DNA from: Mageeibacillus sp. UBA3708
GTDB taxonomy: Bacteria; Bacillota; Clostridia; Saccharofermentanales; Saccharofermentanaceae
Direction: 5' to 3'
Length of the DNA stretch: 12,432 nt
NCBI GenBank assembly: GCA_002371375.1
Contig: DFIB01000005.1
Coordinates: 1-12,432 of the forward strand
The translations under genes were made by a program, and so were the position numbers. This document shows, in pieces, positions 1 through 7,134 of this stretch (its first letter is position 1; each line of letters opens with the position of its first letter). The notes under the pieces were generated by a model that was not told the DNA's origin, ran no database searches, and saw nothing but the letters and a program-made list of their open reading frames with translations.

Positions 1-1892
1 CCTGCAGATCTCAAGGCCGCCTCACATGTATCAGCCAGCATGATTATCGCCGACTCCTTCGATGACGGTATCCTTCCATGATACCTGAAATTATTGACAT
101 CCGGCATCTCCAGTCCCTGCGCCCTGGCCTCCTCGCACGCTTTGTTATAGAAGTAACCTGGATATGTTGTGCCGTGATGCTCGTCAATAACCTTAATTAT
201 GGCTTCCGGCAGCTTATTCTTCCTCGCCAGACGGACTCCGGCTTCGGTGTGTGAAGTAATTATCTGAACACTCTCCATGATACTTAGTTCATCGTGAATG
301 TTCTTGCCATCATGCTGATTCTCCGTAAAGTATTCGGGATTCTCAAGCTTACCGATATCATGGAAATAGCTGGCTGTCTTGCAGAACAGGGCATCGGCAC
401 CGATTGCCTCTGCAGCAGAGTCAGCGAGATTTGCGACCATAAGAGAATGCTGATAAGTACCCGAAGCCTCAATAAACAACCTCTTAAGCAGAGGGTTGCC
501 GGGCTGTGATAATTCGATAAGCCTGATCGGTGTAACGCGCTTCGAGAAGAGTTCATAGATTGGCATCAATCCGACTGCGATTACCAGCGATCCGATTACA
601 GAAAGAGAAGTCATCATAGCGGAATTGACATATTCACTCCTTGCCGCGTTGGAGAAGAAATTATACGCCAGTGATGCTACTACGGAGGCAATCGTCGGAA
701 GTATGATTATGAAAGCACTGTTGAAATGATTCTTCGTCCTTCCTGCAACGCAGCTGCATATGAATATCGCTACAAGCTGAACTATCACCATCTCAATATC
801 AAAATTATATATCGGCCATATCATCAGCAGATTCGTAACAGAGAATATGATCGATGCTGATATCCCCATATACATCGCACATATTGCAGTGAAGAAGACT
901 TCAATGACGAGCATCTGGGATATCTCTGACAGATAAATCGATGCGGCAACGGGAATAAGGAAAGTAATTATCAGGATGTAGAAGACGCTAAGGTCGATCG
1001 AGAAATCAAACTCCTTGACACTGATATAGAAGACACAAGCTATGAACACGATGACGATGTAAGCAGCAACTCTTGCAAGAATGAAATAATCAAACCCGGA
1101 ATCAGATATCAGGTCAAGATCGTTCAGGAGCTGATATGTGTGTTCAGTGATAACATCACCGGCACCCACGATCTTGGCGCCCCTCTCGATCATGACGGGA
1201 TTCTCAAGAGCAGCCCTGTAAGCGTTGTTCTCCGCATCTTCGGTTGCATCCTCATCGAACACGGAATTCGGCTGCAGCAGAAGACTGAAGACGCTCTGCA
1301 GAGCATCACCGTAGATAGCATATGACGGGTTCGTATCTTTGAAAGAATCGATCTGTGAGACTATTGCATTCTCCAGTTCGACTTCTGTGATGTTGCCGGT
1401 CATGAGAAGTTCAACGATTGAAGTTCCCTTGTATTCGATATAGCTGTATGTGGATTTGTTGGCAGTAAAGAACACCTTGATCACTTCTTTATCAAATTCC
1501 TTGCCAAACTCATTGTTAAGCTCGGTACACAGATTATCGACGGCTACAGTTGCCGAGAACTGATCGATCTCTCCGTTATTACTGTATTTGTCACGGGAAT
1601 CGTCTATGCGAGAGAAGAACAATTCAACACGTGATATATTATCTGAAGCGACCTCATCGTTCCTTACAAAGATAGCAGGGACCTTGGTCCTTGCAGCGGA
1701 TGCATCATACTCGGTCTGGTAATTATCCGTTATCGTTCTTGTAGCATAGATATCAGCTTCCGATATCGATCCTACAGAGTAGTTATAGCTGTCAGGAAGA
1801 TATCCGTAGAACACGATGAGCGTTACAAGAAGAACAACAAGTATCATTACGATTATCTGCTGCAGCTTTGTACCGAAAGAATTAACGTTCAT
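1..1892 (-). CDS. pgpH: PgpH-family c-di-AMP phosphodiesterase (7TM receptor-type HD hydrolase), 3' end beyond the window
   Basis: This is a membrane HD-domain phosphohydrolase (PgpH/YqfF family) that in other Firmicutes cleaves the second messenger c-di-AMP to pApA. I read an open frame from the ATG at 1892 to base 1 without a stop: 630 codons, with the C-terminal tail missing. Visible order: membrane segment at about residues 11-30; an extracytoplasmic domain at about 35-260 ending in the family-typical ERGAKIVGAGDVIT; several hydrophobic segments at about 267-447; TPIRLIELSQPGNPLL; then the HD domain. Metal ligands appear intact: His482 in GTYQHS, His511-Asp512 in FHDIGK, His548, His572-His573 in EHHGT, and Asp621 in IIMLADTCEAA. 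The usual GTYHHS is GTYQHS, but the second His is kept. The ATG shares one base with the phoH stop (TAATG), and GGAAGGTG lies just upstream, so translation is probably coupled to phoH. Assignment is by motif reading only. Confidence 0.94.
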   Translation of the reverse strand, partial: MNVNSFGTKLQQIIVMILVVLLVTLIVFYGYLPDSYNYSVGSISEADIYATRTITDNYQTEYDASAARTKVPAIFVRNDEVASDNISRVELFFSRIDDSRDKYSNNGEIDQFSATVAVDNLCTELNNEFGKEFDKEVIKVFFTANKSTYSYIEYKGTSIVELLMTGNITEVELENAIVSQIDSFKDTNPSYAIYGDALQSVFSLLLQPNSVFDEDATEDAENNAYRAALENPVMIERGAKIVGAGDVITEHTYQLLNDLDLISDSGFDYFILARVAAYIVIVFIACVFYISVKEFDFSIDLSVFYILIITFLIPVAASIYLSEISQMLVIEVFFTAICAMYMGISASIIFSVTNLLMIWPIYNFDIEMVIVQLVAIFICSCVAGRTKNHFNSAFIIILPTIASVVASLAYNFFSNAARSEYVNSAMMTSLSVIGSLVIAVGLMPIYELFSKRVTPIRLIELSQPGNPLLKRLFIEASGTYQHSLMVANLADSAAEAIGADALFCKTASYFHDIGKLENPEYFTENQHDGKNIHDELSIMESVQIITSHTEAGVRLARKNKLPEAIIKVIDEHHGTTYPGYFYNKACEEARAQGLEMPDVNNFRYHGRIPSSKESAIIMLADTCEAALRSA

Positions 1893-2842
1893 TATCTGTC
1901 ACCTTCCACTCTCTTGCCGTGCTGTTCATATGCATCGACTATCTTCTGAACCAGACTGTTCCTGACTATATCACAATTGTGCATCGACACTATCGAAATC
2001 CCTTCTATCCCGTTGACGACCTCCATTGCATCGTGAAGCCCGTCGGGCACTCCGCGCGGAAGATCGACCTGCGTAAAGTCTCCGCAGACGCATGCCCTGC
2101 AGTTAAGACCGAGTCTTGTCAGGAACATCTTCATCTGCTCCTTCGTCGTATTCTGCGCCTCGTCAAGAAGAACAAAACAATCATCGAGATTACGCCCTCT
2201 CATAAATGCAAGCGGCGATACCTCTATCAGCCCCTTCTCATAATATCTCTCAAAGAGTTCCCTGCCGAGCAAAGCCTCGATAGCATCATATATAGGTCTC
2301 ATGTAAGGATTGACCTTCTCTTCAATATCACCCGGCAAAAAACCAAGACGCTCACCGGCCTCAATAGCAGGTCTTGTCAGGATTATCTTGGATACTTCCC
2401 TGTTCCTGAATGCTCTGACAGCCATAGCAACACCAAGGAAAGTCTTGCCGCATCCGGCAGGTCCGCTGCAGATCACGATATCAGATCTTCTCAGTGCATC
2501 AAGATAGACTCTCTGTCCGAGAGTCCTTGCCTTGACAGGCCTTCCTGTCGGCGTCGTATAATATACTTCATCAGCCGAAGCAACAAACTCATTGAGCGCA
2601 CCGCTTCCTGCCAGAAATATAATATAATCGACAGTTCTGTCGTCAACGGGATTATCCTCCATCAGCTTATCAAGAGCCTTCAGCGCTTCCTCCGCATGAA
2701 GGAGAGTAAGATTATCTTTACCCTCAAGGATGATATCATTACCGTCAGTATCACACAGTACGGAGAAAGCAGATGATATCTTACTGAAGATACCACCTGA
2801 TGACAGTTCAGAGACGTTGATATTGCTTAACCTGTTTATCAT
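1892..2842 (-). CDS. phoH: PhoH family P-loop ATPase
   Basis: A 316-residue PhoH-like protein, normal length for the family. PhoH proteins are cytoplasmic ATPases associated with RNA metabolism; their precise role is unsettled. An N-terminal region (about 1-100) precedes the ATPase domain, which has Walker A GPAGCGKT at 127-134, the family signature TRPAIEAGERLGFLPGD around 156-172, Walker B VLLDEAQN at 224-231, and GDFTQVDLPRG at 254-264. Near the end the usual VVRHP motif reads IVRNS (292-296), a small departure. The gene begins 35 bp after rluD and has its own promoter-like sequence; the start ATG lies 6 nt after the -10 hexamer. An AGGAG sits there but only 1 nt from the ATG, too close to act as a normal ribosome site. 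There is no other in-frame ATG until residue 61, so this start is favoured. It is coupled to pgpH downstream through TAATG. Confidence 0.95.
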   Translation of the reverse strand: MINRLSNINVSELSSGGIFSKISSAFSVLCDTDGNDIILEGKDNLTLLHAEEALKALDKLMEDNPVDDRTVDYIIFLAGSGALNEFVASADEVYYTTPTGRPVKARTLGQRVYLDALRRSDIVICSGPAGCGKTFLGVAMAVRAFRNREVSKIILTRPAIEAGERLGFLPGDIEEKVNPYMRPIYDAIEALLGRELFERYYEKGLIEVSPLAFMRGRNLDDCFVLLDEAQNTTKEQMKMFLTRLGLNCRACVCGDFTQVDLPRGVPDGLHDAMEVVNGIEGISIVSMHNCDIVRNSLVQKIVDAYEQHGKRVEGDR

Positions 2843-2848
2843 ACTCCT

Positions 2849-2877
2849 ATTATCCGATTATTCGCTCAAAAGGTCAA
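2849..2877 (-). promoter_or_regulatory. Putative phoH promoter, leaderless geometry
   Basis: Minus-strand TTGACC (2877-2872), 17 bp spacer, GATAAT (2854-2849): five of six bases match in each hexamer. Only 6 nt (AGGAGT) separate the -10 from the phoH ATG at 2842, so a normal start point would fall at or next to the ATG. The -35 starts immediately after the rluD stop codon. Confidence 0.6.
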
Positions 2878-3786
2878 TTACATAGGGGTTAGTCCTGACA
2901 GAACATTCTTGTAATAATCAGGTATATCACACTCAAAATACAGCTTCTCTCCGGTTATCGGATGAACAAATTCGACGGACGTGCTGTGGAGAGCCTGTCC
3001 TTCAAGACCGAAAGACATTTTCTTCGTTGCGTAGAACGGATCACCGACTACGGGATGACCGATGTAATTAAGATGAACCCTGATCTGATGGGTCCTTCCC
3101 GTCTCCAGCTTAAGAAGGAGATCTGTGGCTTCACAATACCTTCCGACCACCTCGAAATGTGTCACCGCATACTTGCCGTCGCCCTTCACGCTCATCTTGC
3201 GGCGGTCCTTGCCGGATCTGCCGATGGGAGCATCAATAGTCCCCCTGTCGCTCTTGATGACTCCGTAAGCAATCGCCCTATATTTACGCACAACATCGTG
3301 ATTTGCTATCATTTCGGCAAGCTTAACATGGGTATCATTATCCTTGCAGGCCAGCATGAGCCCCGATGTATCCTTATCGATCCTGTGAACTATTCCCGGT
3401 CTTAAGACTCCGTTAATATCGGACAGATGGCCTTCACAGTGCTTGAGCAGCGCGTTAACAAGCGTTCCGTCGGAGTGACCAGCACCGGGATGTACGACCA
3501 GCCCCCTTGGCTTGTTGATGACCAGAAGATGTTCATCCTCATAGACAATATCAAGAGGGATATCCTGCGGTATGTTATCGCTCTCAACCGGATCCGGAAT
3601 ATCGACCGACACAACATCATTCCTGTTGACGGGAGTACCTGCTTTTGTTACGGTGACCCCGTTAATACTGACAGCACCTTCGCTGATGAGAGTCTTATAA
3701 TACGATCTTGAATAATCGCTGTTCTTACCGGATATAAAGACATCAAGGCGCTGCCCGTCCGAATCCGAGGTATATTCGCGCCTCAT
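2878..3786 (-). CDS. rluD: RluD-type 23S rRNA pseudouridine synthase
   Basis: A 302-residue RluA-family pseudouridine synthase with the RluD layout: an N-terminal S4 RNA-binding domain (about 12-60, with SRSYYKTLISEGAVSING) followed by the catalytic domain. The domain shows DEHLLVINKPRGLVVHPG at 84-101 and HRIDKDTSGLML at 134-145, with the catalytic aspartate at 137, then LETGRTHQIRVHL and HPVVGDP further on. RluD enzymes isomerise uridines in helix 69 of 23S rRNA. B. subtilis YlyB is the usual neighbour of lspA, and that pairing is seen here. The start ATG overlaps the lspA stop as ATGA (3786-3783), and AGGA lies about 6 nt upstream, so it is co-translated with lspA. The exact target uridines are inferred from family membership. 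Confidence 0.94.
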   Translation of the reverse strand: MRREYTSDSDGQRLDVFISGKNSDYSRSYYKTLISEGAVSINGVTVTKAGTPVNRNDVVSVDIPDPVESDNIPQDIPLDIVYEDEHLLVINKPRGLVVHPGAGHSDGTLVNALLKHCEGHLSDINGVLRPGIVHRIDKDTSGLMLACKDNDTHVKLAEMIANHDVVRKYRAIAYGVIKSDRGTIDAPIGRSGKDRRKMSVKGDGKYAVTHFEVVGRYCEATDLLLKLETGRTHQIRVHLNYIGHPVVGDPFYATKKMSFGLEGQALHSTSVEFVHPITGEKLYFECDIPDYYKNVLSGLTPM

Positions 3787-4361
3787 GCTTTGTCCTTTGC
3801 CTTCCTGTGGAACAGTTCATTCCAAAAAGCGTCAAAATCCTTGGAAGAGAAAAGGATGTACACTATCAGTAGCAGCGTGCCTATGACCGCATAGCAGTCC
3901 GCCAGATTAAATATCGGGAAAGTGTAACTTCCAAAATCAAATCTGATGAAATCAATGACGTACTTATATGCGAACCTGTCGCAGAGGTTGCCGACAGCAC
4001 CTGCCGCGATCATTGCAAGACATACGCCGATCTTATTGTGTTCGTGAAGTATCGCAAATACAACCAATCCTATGAGGATAATTCCGAATATGACCGATAT
4101 CCCGGTAAGCACATAAATCCCCCACGGCTTATCCGCCAGGAAACTGAATGCGCTTCCCGTATTGCGCACATAGTGTATCGAGAAGAAGCCGCTGATTATG
4201 TCGCTCTTGTCACCAAGCGCCATCTTCGACGTAATTGAATTCTTTGCTATCTGATCTGCAACAACCAGCAAAAGTATAAACATTAAGGCTGAAGTCACCT
4301 TGGTATGCTTATATCTGATGTCGCTTATAACTGTCTGCTCTGTAGTATTATTCTCACTCAT
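3783..4361 (-). CDS. lspA: Lipoprotein signal peptidase (signal peptidase II)
   Basis: LspA is a membrane aspartyl protease that removes the signal peptide from prolipoproteins. Numbering from the ATG at 4370 for convenience, I see DQ at 39-40, the RNTGSAFSF block at 69-77, GNLCDRF at 127-133 with catalytic Asp131, and FNLADCYAVIG at 154-164 with catalytic Asp158. Four hydrophobic segments are visible (about 25-42, 85-108, 114-127, 157-174). The protein is longer than the usual 150-170 residues because of a polar N-terminal extension of about 22 residues and a charged C-terminal tail. I place the start at 4361 (MSENN) rather than 4370 (MCLMSENN): the upstream ATG overlaps the likely -10 hexamer TATAAT at 4374-4369, so it would not be transcribed. 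The stop overlaps the rluD start by 4 bp (ATGA). Confidence 0.92.
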   Translation of the reverse strand: MSENNTTEQTVISDIRYKHTKVTSALMFILLLVVADQIAKNSITSKMALGDKSDIISGFFSIHYVRNTGSAFSFLADKPWGIYVLTGISVIFGIILIGLVVFAILHEHNKIGVCLAMIAAGAVGNLCDRFAYKYVIDFIRFDFGSYTFPIFNLADCYAVIGTLLLIVYILFSSKDFDAFWNELFHRKAKDKA

Positions 4362-4368
4362 AAGACAC

Positions 4369-4397
4369 ATTATACATAAAAAGAAGGATTATTCCAC
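4369..4397 (-). promoter_or_regulatory. Putative lspA-rluD promoter
   Basis: A consensus TATAAT lies at 4374-4369 on the minus strand. The -35 region is weak: with a 17 bp spacer it reads GTGGAA. The -10 ends 7 nt before the ATG at 4361 (GTGTCTT between) and has no Shine-Dalgarno sequence, matching the leaderless arrangement of phoH and ymdB. Confidence 0.45.
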
Positions 4398-4400
4398 CTA

Positions 4401-4425
4401 TATTATGCCTTACAGTATTATGCCT
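4401..4425 (-). repeat. Pair of 10-bp direct repeats between ymdB and lspA
   Basis: TATTATGCCT occurs exactly at 4401-4410 and 4416-4425 on the plus strand, a 15 bp period; the second copy runs into the ymdB stop codon. It lies just upstream of the lspA promoter region. Function is unknown; it could be a small operator or chance. Confidence 0.4.
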
Positions 4426-5206
4426 ACTCGTACTCAGTAAAACGCGTGACAGACCTGCACCGGCCGTAATCGTCAACATCAATGATCACACCGTTCATAA
4501 ACCCGGGCCCGTCCGCAGGTTCGTACCTCCTCGGCAGCTTATACGCAAGTCTTGCCAGTGATGTCTCAATATCCATTCCTAGCACCGAATCAACGGCACC
4601 TGTCATGCCGCTGTCAGTGATATATCCGGTGCCTCCGGGCAGAACTCTGTTATCCGATGTCTGAACATGCGTATGTGTACCGATCACCGCAGTAGCCATG
4701 CCGTCAAAGAAATAACCCAACGCCTGCTTCTCCGAAGTCGTCTCCGCGTGGAAATCGACGATCACGGTGTCACATTTCTCTTTATCCTTAAGCTTTCCAA
4801 TCAGCTCCTCTCCCTTATCGAAAGGACTGTCTGCCGACATTCCCACATTGATCTGTCCCATGAGGTTGATCACACCTAATCTGTGGCCGCATTTATCAAT
4901 TATGCAGTAATCTCTTCCGGGCCACTCCGACGACACATTTGACGGTCTTACAACGTTGTCAAGATTCTGTATCTGCCGCAGGAAATCATAATTTGAGAAA
5001 GCGTGATTACCGAGCGTAATAATATCACAGCCCGTAAGCATAAGTTCATTTACGATCTTCTCCGAACATCCAAGTCCGTGGGCGGCGTTCTCTGCGTTAC
5101 AAATAACAACATCAATGTCATTATGGACAATAAGATCAGGAAGAACGGTCTTAACGACACGCCTCCCGCAATTACCAACAACATCACCGATAAAACATAT
5201 CTTCAT
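4424..5206 (-). CDS. ymdB: YmdB family 2',3'-cyclic-nucleotide phosphodiesterase (metallophosphoesterase)
   Basis: A 260-residue calcineurin-like dinuclear metal phosphoesterase of the YmdB type, full length. Family members hydrolyse 2',3'- and 3',5'-cyclic nucleotides and in B. subtilis influence sporulation and biofilm choice. Metal-ligand motifs in order: GDVVG (Asp8), NAEN (Glu39), GNH (Asn67-His68), VDFHAETTSEK (His153) and GTHTHVQT (His178, His180). The block after GNH reads AFSN instead of the common TWD. The start is fixed by the canonical MKICFIGDVVG beginning. No Shine-Dalgarno sequence precedes the ATG; instead an extended -10 lies 6 nt away. The gene is next to rny, as in B. subtilis, but here a terminator and a separate promoter lie between them, so the two are probably not one simple operon. 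The stop is TAG at 4426-4424. Confidence 0.95.
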   Translation of the reverse strand: MKICFIGDVVGNCGRRVVKTVLPDLIVHNDIDVVICNAENAAHGLGCSEKIVNELMLTGCDIITLGNHAFSNYDFLRQIQNLDNVVRPSNVSSEWPGRDYCIIDKCGHRLGVINLMGQINVGMSADSPFDKGEELIGKLKDKEKCDTVIVDFHAETTSEKQALGYFFDGMATAVIGTHTHVQTSDNRVLPGGTGYITDSGMTGAVDSVLGMDIETSLARLAYKLPRRYEPADGPGFMNGVIIDVDDYGRCRSVTRFTEYE

Positions 5207-5212
5207 AGAAAG

Positions 5213-5240
5213 ATTTTACCATAAAAGTGTAACCGGACAA
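5213..5240 (-). promoter_or_regulatory. Putative ymdB promoter with extended -10
   Basis: Minus-strand TTGTCC (5240-5235), 16 bp spacer, TAAAAT (5218-5213), with TGG directly before the -10, so a TGn extended -10 is present. Six nt (CTTTCT) remain before the ymdB ATG. No purine-rich ribosome site is seen, which suggests a leaderless transcript. Confidence 0.55.
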
Positions 5241-5307
5241 CTATATGGCAGTTTTGGGCGTTTTGTGGATGACAGACCCGGCCGCAGTACGCAAATCCCA
5301 ACAGCCT

Positions 5308-5340
5308 AAAAAAAGAGCCGTCTCTTGCGAAGCGGCTCTT
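5308..5340 (-). terminator. Intrinsic terminator downstream of rny
   Basis: On the minus strand, an 8 bp perfect stem AAGAGCCG/CGGCTCTT encloses a 12 nt loop (which can itself fold CTT-CGC-AAG) and is followed by seven T residues (5314-5308). It lies about 65 nt after the rny stop and about 100 nt before the ymdB ATG. The plus-strand direction lacks a T run after the stem. Confidence 0.88.
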
Positions 5341-5405
5341 CCTATTGGACTTTGGTGAATCCCAAACTGATAAAAAACAAAACTAAGGTAATAATTGTAA
5401 TTGCT

Positions 5406-6968
5406 TTATTTAGCAAAATCTGTAGCTCTTGTCTCGCGGATCACACTGACCTTGACCTGACCGGGATATGAAAGCTCATCTTCGATGCGCTTACAGATCT
5501 GTCTGGCCTTTATTACCATCTCATCATCGGAAATCTTATCCGGTGATACGATTACGCGGATCTCACGTCCTGCCTGAATGGCATAACTCTTCTCTACACC
5601 GTCAAAGCTTGTAGCGATCTCCTCAAGCTTCTCGATCCTCTTGATGTATGTCTCAAGATTCTCTCTTCTGGCACCGGGACGTGCAGCAGAGATTGCATCT
5701 GCAGCAGCCACAAGAACAGCAACAGCCGTCCTGGGCTCAACATCACCGTGATGTGCTTCAATAGCATTGATGACATCAGGTGATTCGTGGTACTTTTTGG
5801 CGATCTCAACGCCAAGCTGAACATGGGTTCCTTCCTGTTCAAAATCAACGGCCTTACCGATATCGTGCAAAAGACCTGCTCTCTTTGCAAGATTAACATC
5901 GAGTCCAAGTTCGCTTGCCATAAGTCCTGCAAGCCAGGAGACTTCGATGGAGTGCTGAAGTACGTTCTGACCGTAACTTGTTCTGTACTTCAACCTTCCG
6001 AGCACCTTAACCAACTCAGGATTGAGGTTCATGACACCTGTATCAAATACGGCTCTCTCACCTTCCTGCTTCATAACCTGGTTAAGTTCCTTCTCGGACT
6101 TCTTTACCATCTCTTCGATTCTTGCGGGATGGATCCTTCCGTCCACGACAAGCTTCTCAATGGTAAGTCTGGCGATTTCTCTTCTGATGGGATCAAACGA
6201 TGACAGAATGATCGCTTCAGGTGTGTCATCAATGATAAGATCAACACCTGTGATCGTCTCGATGGCACGTATATTACGACCTTCACGCCCAATGATCCTT
6301 CCCTTCATCTCGTCATTGGGAAGATTAACTACTGATACGGTAACTTCAGAGACATAATCAGATGCAAAGCGCTGAATGGAATTAACGATAATGTCCTTTG
6401 CTATGCGGTCGGCATCCTGCTTTGTCTTCTCTTCCATCTGTTTGAGCATTGCAGCAAGGTCATGACTGTACTCTCTCTCAGCTGCTTCAAGGACCAAAGC
6501 CCTTGCATCGCTGATCGACAGACCTGACACTTTCTCGAGTTCGGACTGCTTACGGGCTTCGATCTCCCGGGCGCGATGCTCGAGTTCTGCAATCTTAGCC
6601 TGCTTGTCTTCGATCTCCTGCTGTTTCTTCTCAACAGAGGCCTGAATACGCTCAATGTTCTCTTCCTTCTGTTCGAGTCTGTTACGTTCTTTTGCAATCT
6701 CCTGGCGTTTCTCCCTGGCTTCGTTCTCTAATTCGTGACGAGCTTTGGATACTTCCTCCTTAGCCTGCAAAAGAAGTTCTCTCTTATTGCTCTCCCCTTC
6801 CTTCTGGGCATTTGCAATTATCTTCTCGCTGTCTGCGAGAGACTTGGCAAGATCTTCCTTCAACTGCTTCTGCTGTGCAGACAGACCGCGTTTGTAGAAG
6901 ATCGATGTGCATATTAACCCAAGGCCGAGGCCAACAACAAGACCAATGATTAAAAATAACCACTCCAC
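5406..6968 (-). CDS. rny: Ribonuclease Y (membrane-anchored endoribonuclease)
   Basis: RNase Y begins decay and processing of many mRNAs at the cytoplasmic membrane in Firmicutes. The 520-residue length is exactly typical. Order: N-terminal membrane anchor (about 3-25), a long charged coiled coil (about 30-190) rich in E, K, R and Q, a KH RNA-binding domain with [13 protein letters not shown] (225-237), then the HD domain with LQHSIEVSW (His339), [10 protein letters not shown] (His368-Asp369), AHHGD (His406-His407) and [17 protein letters not shown] (Asp424). The C-terminus carries the conserved [18 protein letters not shown]. The start is GTG, chosen because a strong GGAGGTGAG lies 8 nt upstream and no ATG is nearby. 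It is monocistronic as far as can be seen: own promoter near 7041-7069, about 65 nt leader with a 5' hairpin, and a terminator at the end. It is divergent from the plus-strand pseudouridine synthase. Confidence 0.97.
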   Translation of the reverse strand: MEWLFLIIGLVVGLGLGLICTSIFYKRGLSAQQKQLKEDLAKSLADSEKIIANAQKEGESNKRELLLQAKEEVSKARHELENEAREKRQEIAKERNRLEQKEENIERIQASVEKKQQEIEDKQAKIAELEHRAREIEARKQSELEKVSGLSISDARALVLEAAEREYSHDLAAMLKQMEEKTKQDADRIAKDIIVNSIQRFASDYVSEVTVSVVNLPNDEMKGRIIGREGRNIRAIETITGVDLIIDDTPEAIILSSFDPIRREIARLTIEKLVVDGRIHPARIEEMVKKSEKELNQVMKQEGERAVFDTGVMNLNPELVKVLGRLKYRTSYGQNVLQHSIEVSWLAGLMASELGLDVNLAKRAGLLHDIGKAVDFEQEGTHVQLGVEIAKKYHESPDVINAIEAHHGDVEPRTAVAVLVAAADAISAARPGARRENLETYIKRIEKLEEIATSFDGVEKSYAIQAGREIRVIVSPDKISDDEMVIKARQICKRIEDELSYPGQVKVSVIRETRATDFAK

Positions 6969-6976
6969 TGTTGGTA

Positions 6977-6985
6977 CTCACCTCC
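6977..6985 (-). promoter_or_regulatory. Strong Shine-Dalgarno sequence deciding the GTG start of rny
   Basis: GGAGGTGAG, near-perfectly complementary to the 16S rRNA 3' end, is followed by 8 nt (TACCAACA) and then GTG at 6968. It fixes the rny start and contrasts with the several genes here that have no ribosome site. Confidence 0.85.
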
Positions 6986-7018
6986 AATATTAAGTTGTCA
7001 AAGTTCAATTTGTAAAAG

Positions 7019-7034
7019 TGGCTCTGACAAGCCA
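7019..7034 (-). other. Small hairpin at the predicted 5' end of rny mRNA
   Basis: Minus-strand TGGCTTGTCAGAGCCA forms a 5 bp stem (TGGCT/AGCCA) with a 6 nt loop. Its first base coincides with the transcription start expected from the promoter at 7069-7041, so the transcript may begin with a stem-loop. Confidence 0.45.
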
Positions 7035-7040
7035 TTTATT

Positions 7041-7069
7041 ATAATAAAAATATTTGAGCGCTATGTCAA
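7041..7069 (-). promoter_or_regulatory. Putative rny promoter
   Basis: Perfect TTGACA (7069-7064), 17 bp spacer, TATTAT (7046-7041; five of six) on the minus strand. The predicted start is near 7034, giving a leader of about 65 nt before the GTG at 6968. It is back to back with the plus-strand promoter whose -35 begins at 7100. Confidence 0.65.
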
Positions 7070-7099
7070 CCTTTCGAGTGGCTCCTAAATTACAAAAAA

Positions 7100-7128
7100 T
7101 TGACTTTTTGCAACAAAGAGCCCAAAAT
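7100..7128 (+). promoter_or_regulatory. Putative promoter of the plus-strand pseudouridine synthase, leaderless geometry
   Basis: TTGACT (7100-7105; five of six), 17 bp spacer, CAAAAT (7123-7128; four of six), then ACGCTC and the ATG at 7135. The 6 nt gap equals that seen at phoH, ymdB and nadK. No Shine-Dalgarno sequence is present. Confidence 0.5.
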
Positions 7129-7134
7129 ACGCTC

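Noticed and set aside
1919..2776. Plus-strand open frame of 285 codons
   Set aside because: It is fully antisense to phoH, which has intact Walker motifs; no domain or ribosome site supports it.
5308..5340. Terminator acting also in the plus direction
   Set aside because: No T run follows the stem on the plus strand and no plus-strand gene ends there.
5787..6203. Plus-strand frames across the HD and KH part of rny
   Set aside because: They are antisense to a full-length, motif-complete RNase Y and show no family features.
7037..7045. TATAAT on the plus strand as the -10 of the pseudouridine synthase
   Set aside because: The position 17 bp upstream reads AGTGGC, not a -35, and the AT-rich stretch is better explained as the rny -10 on the other strand.
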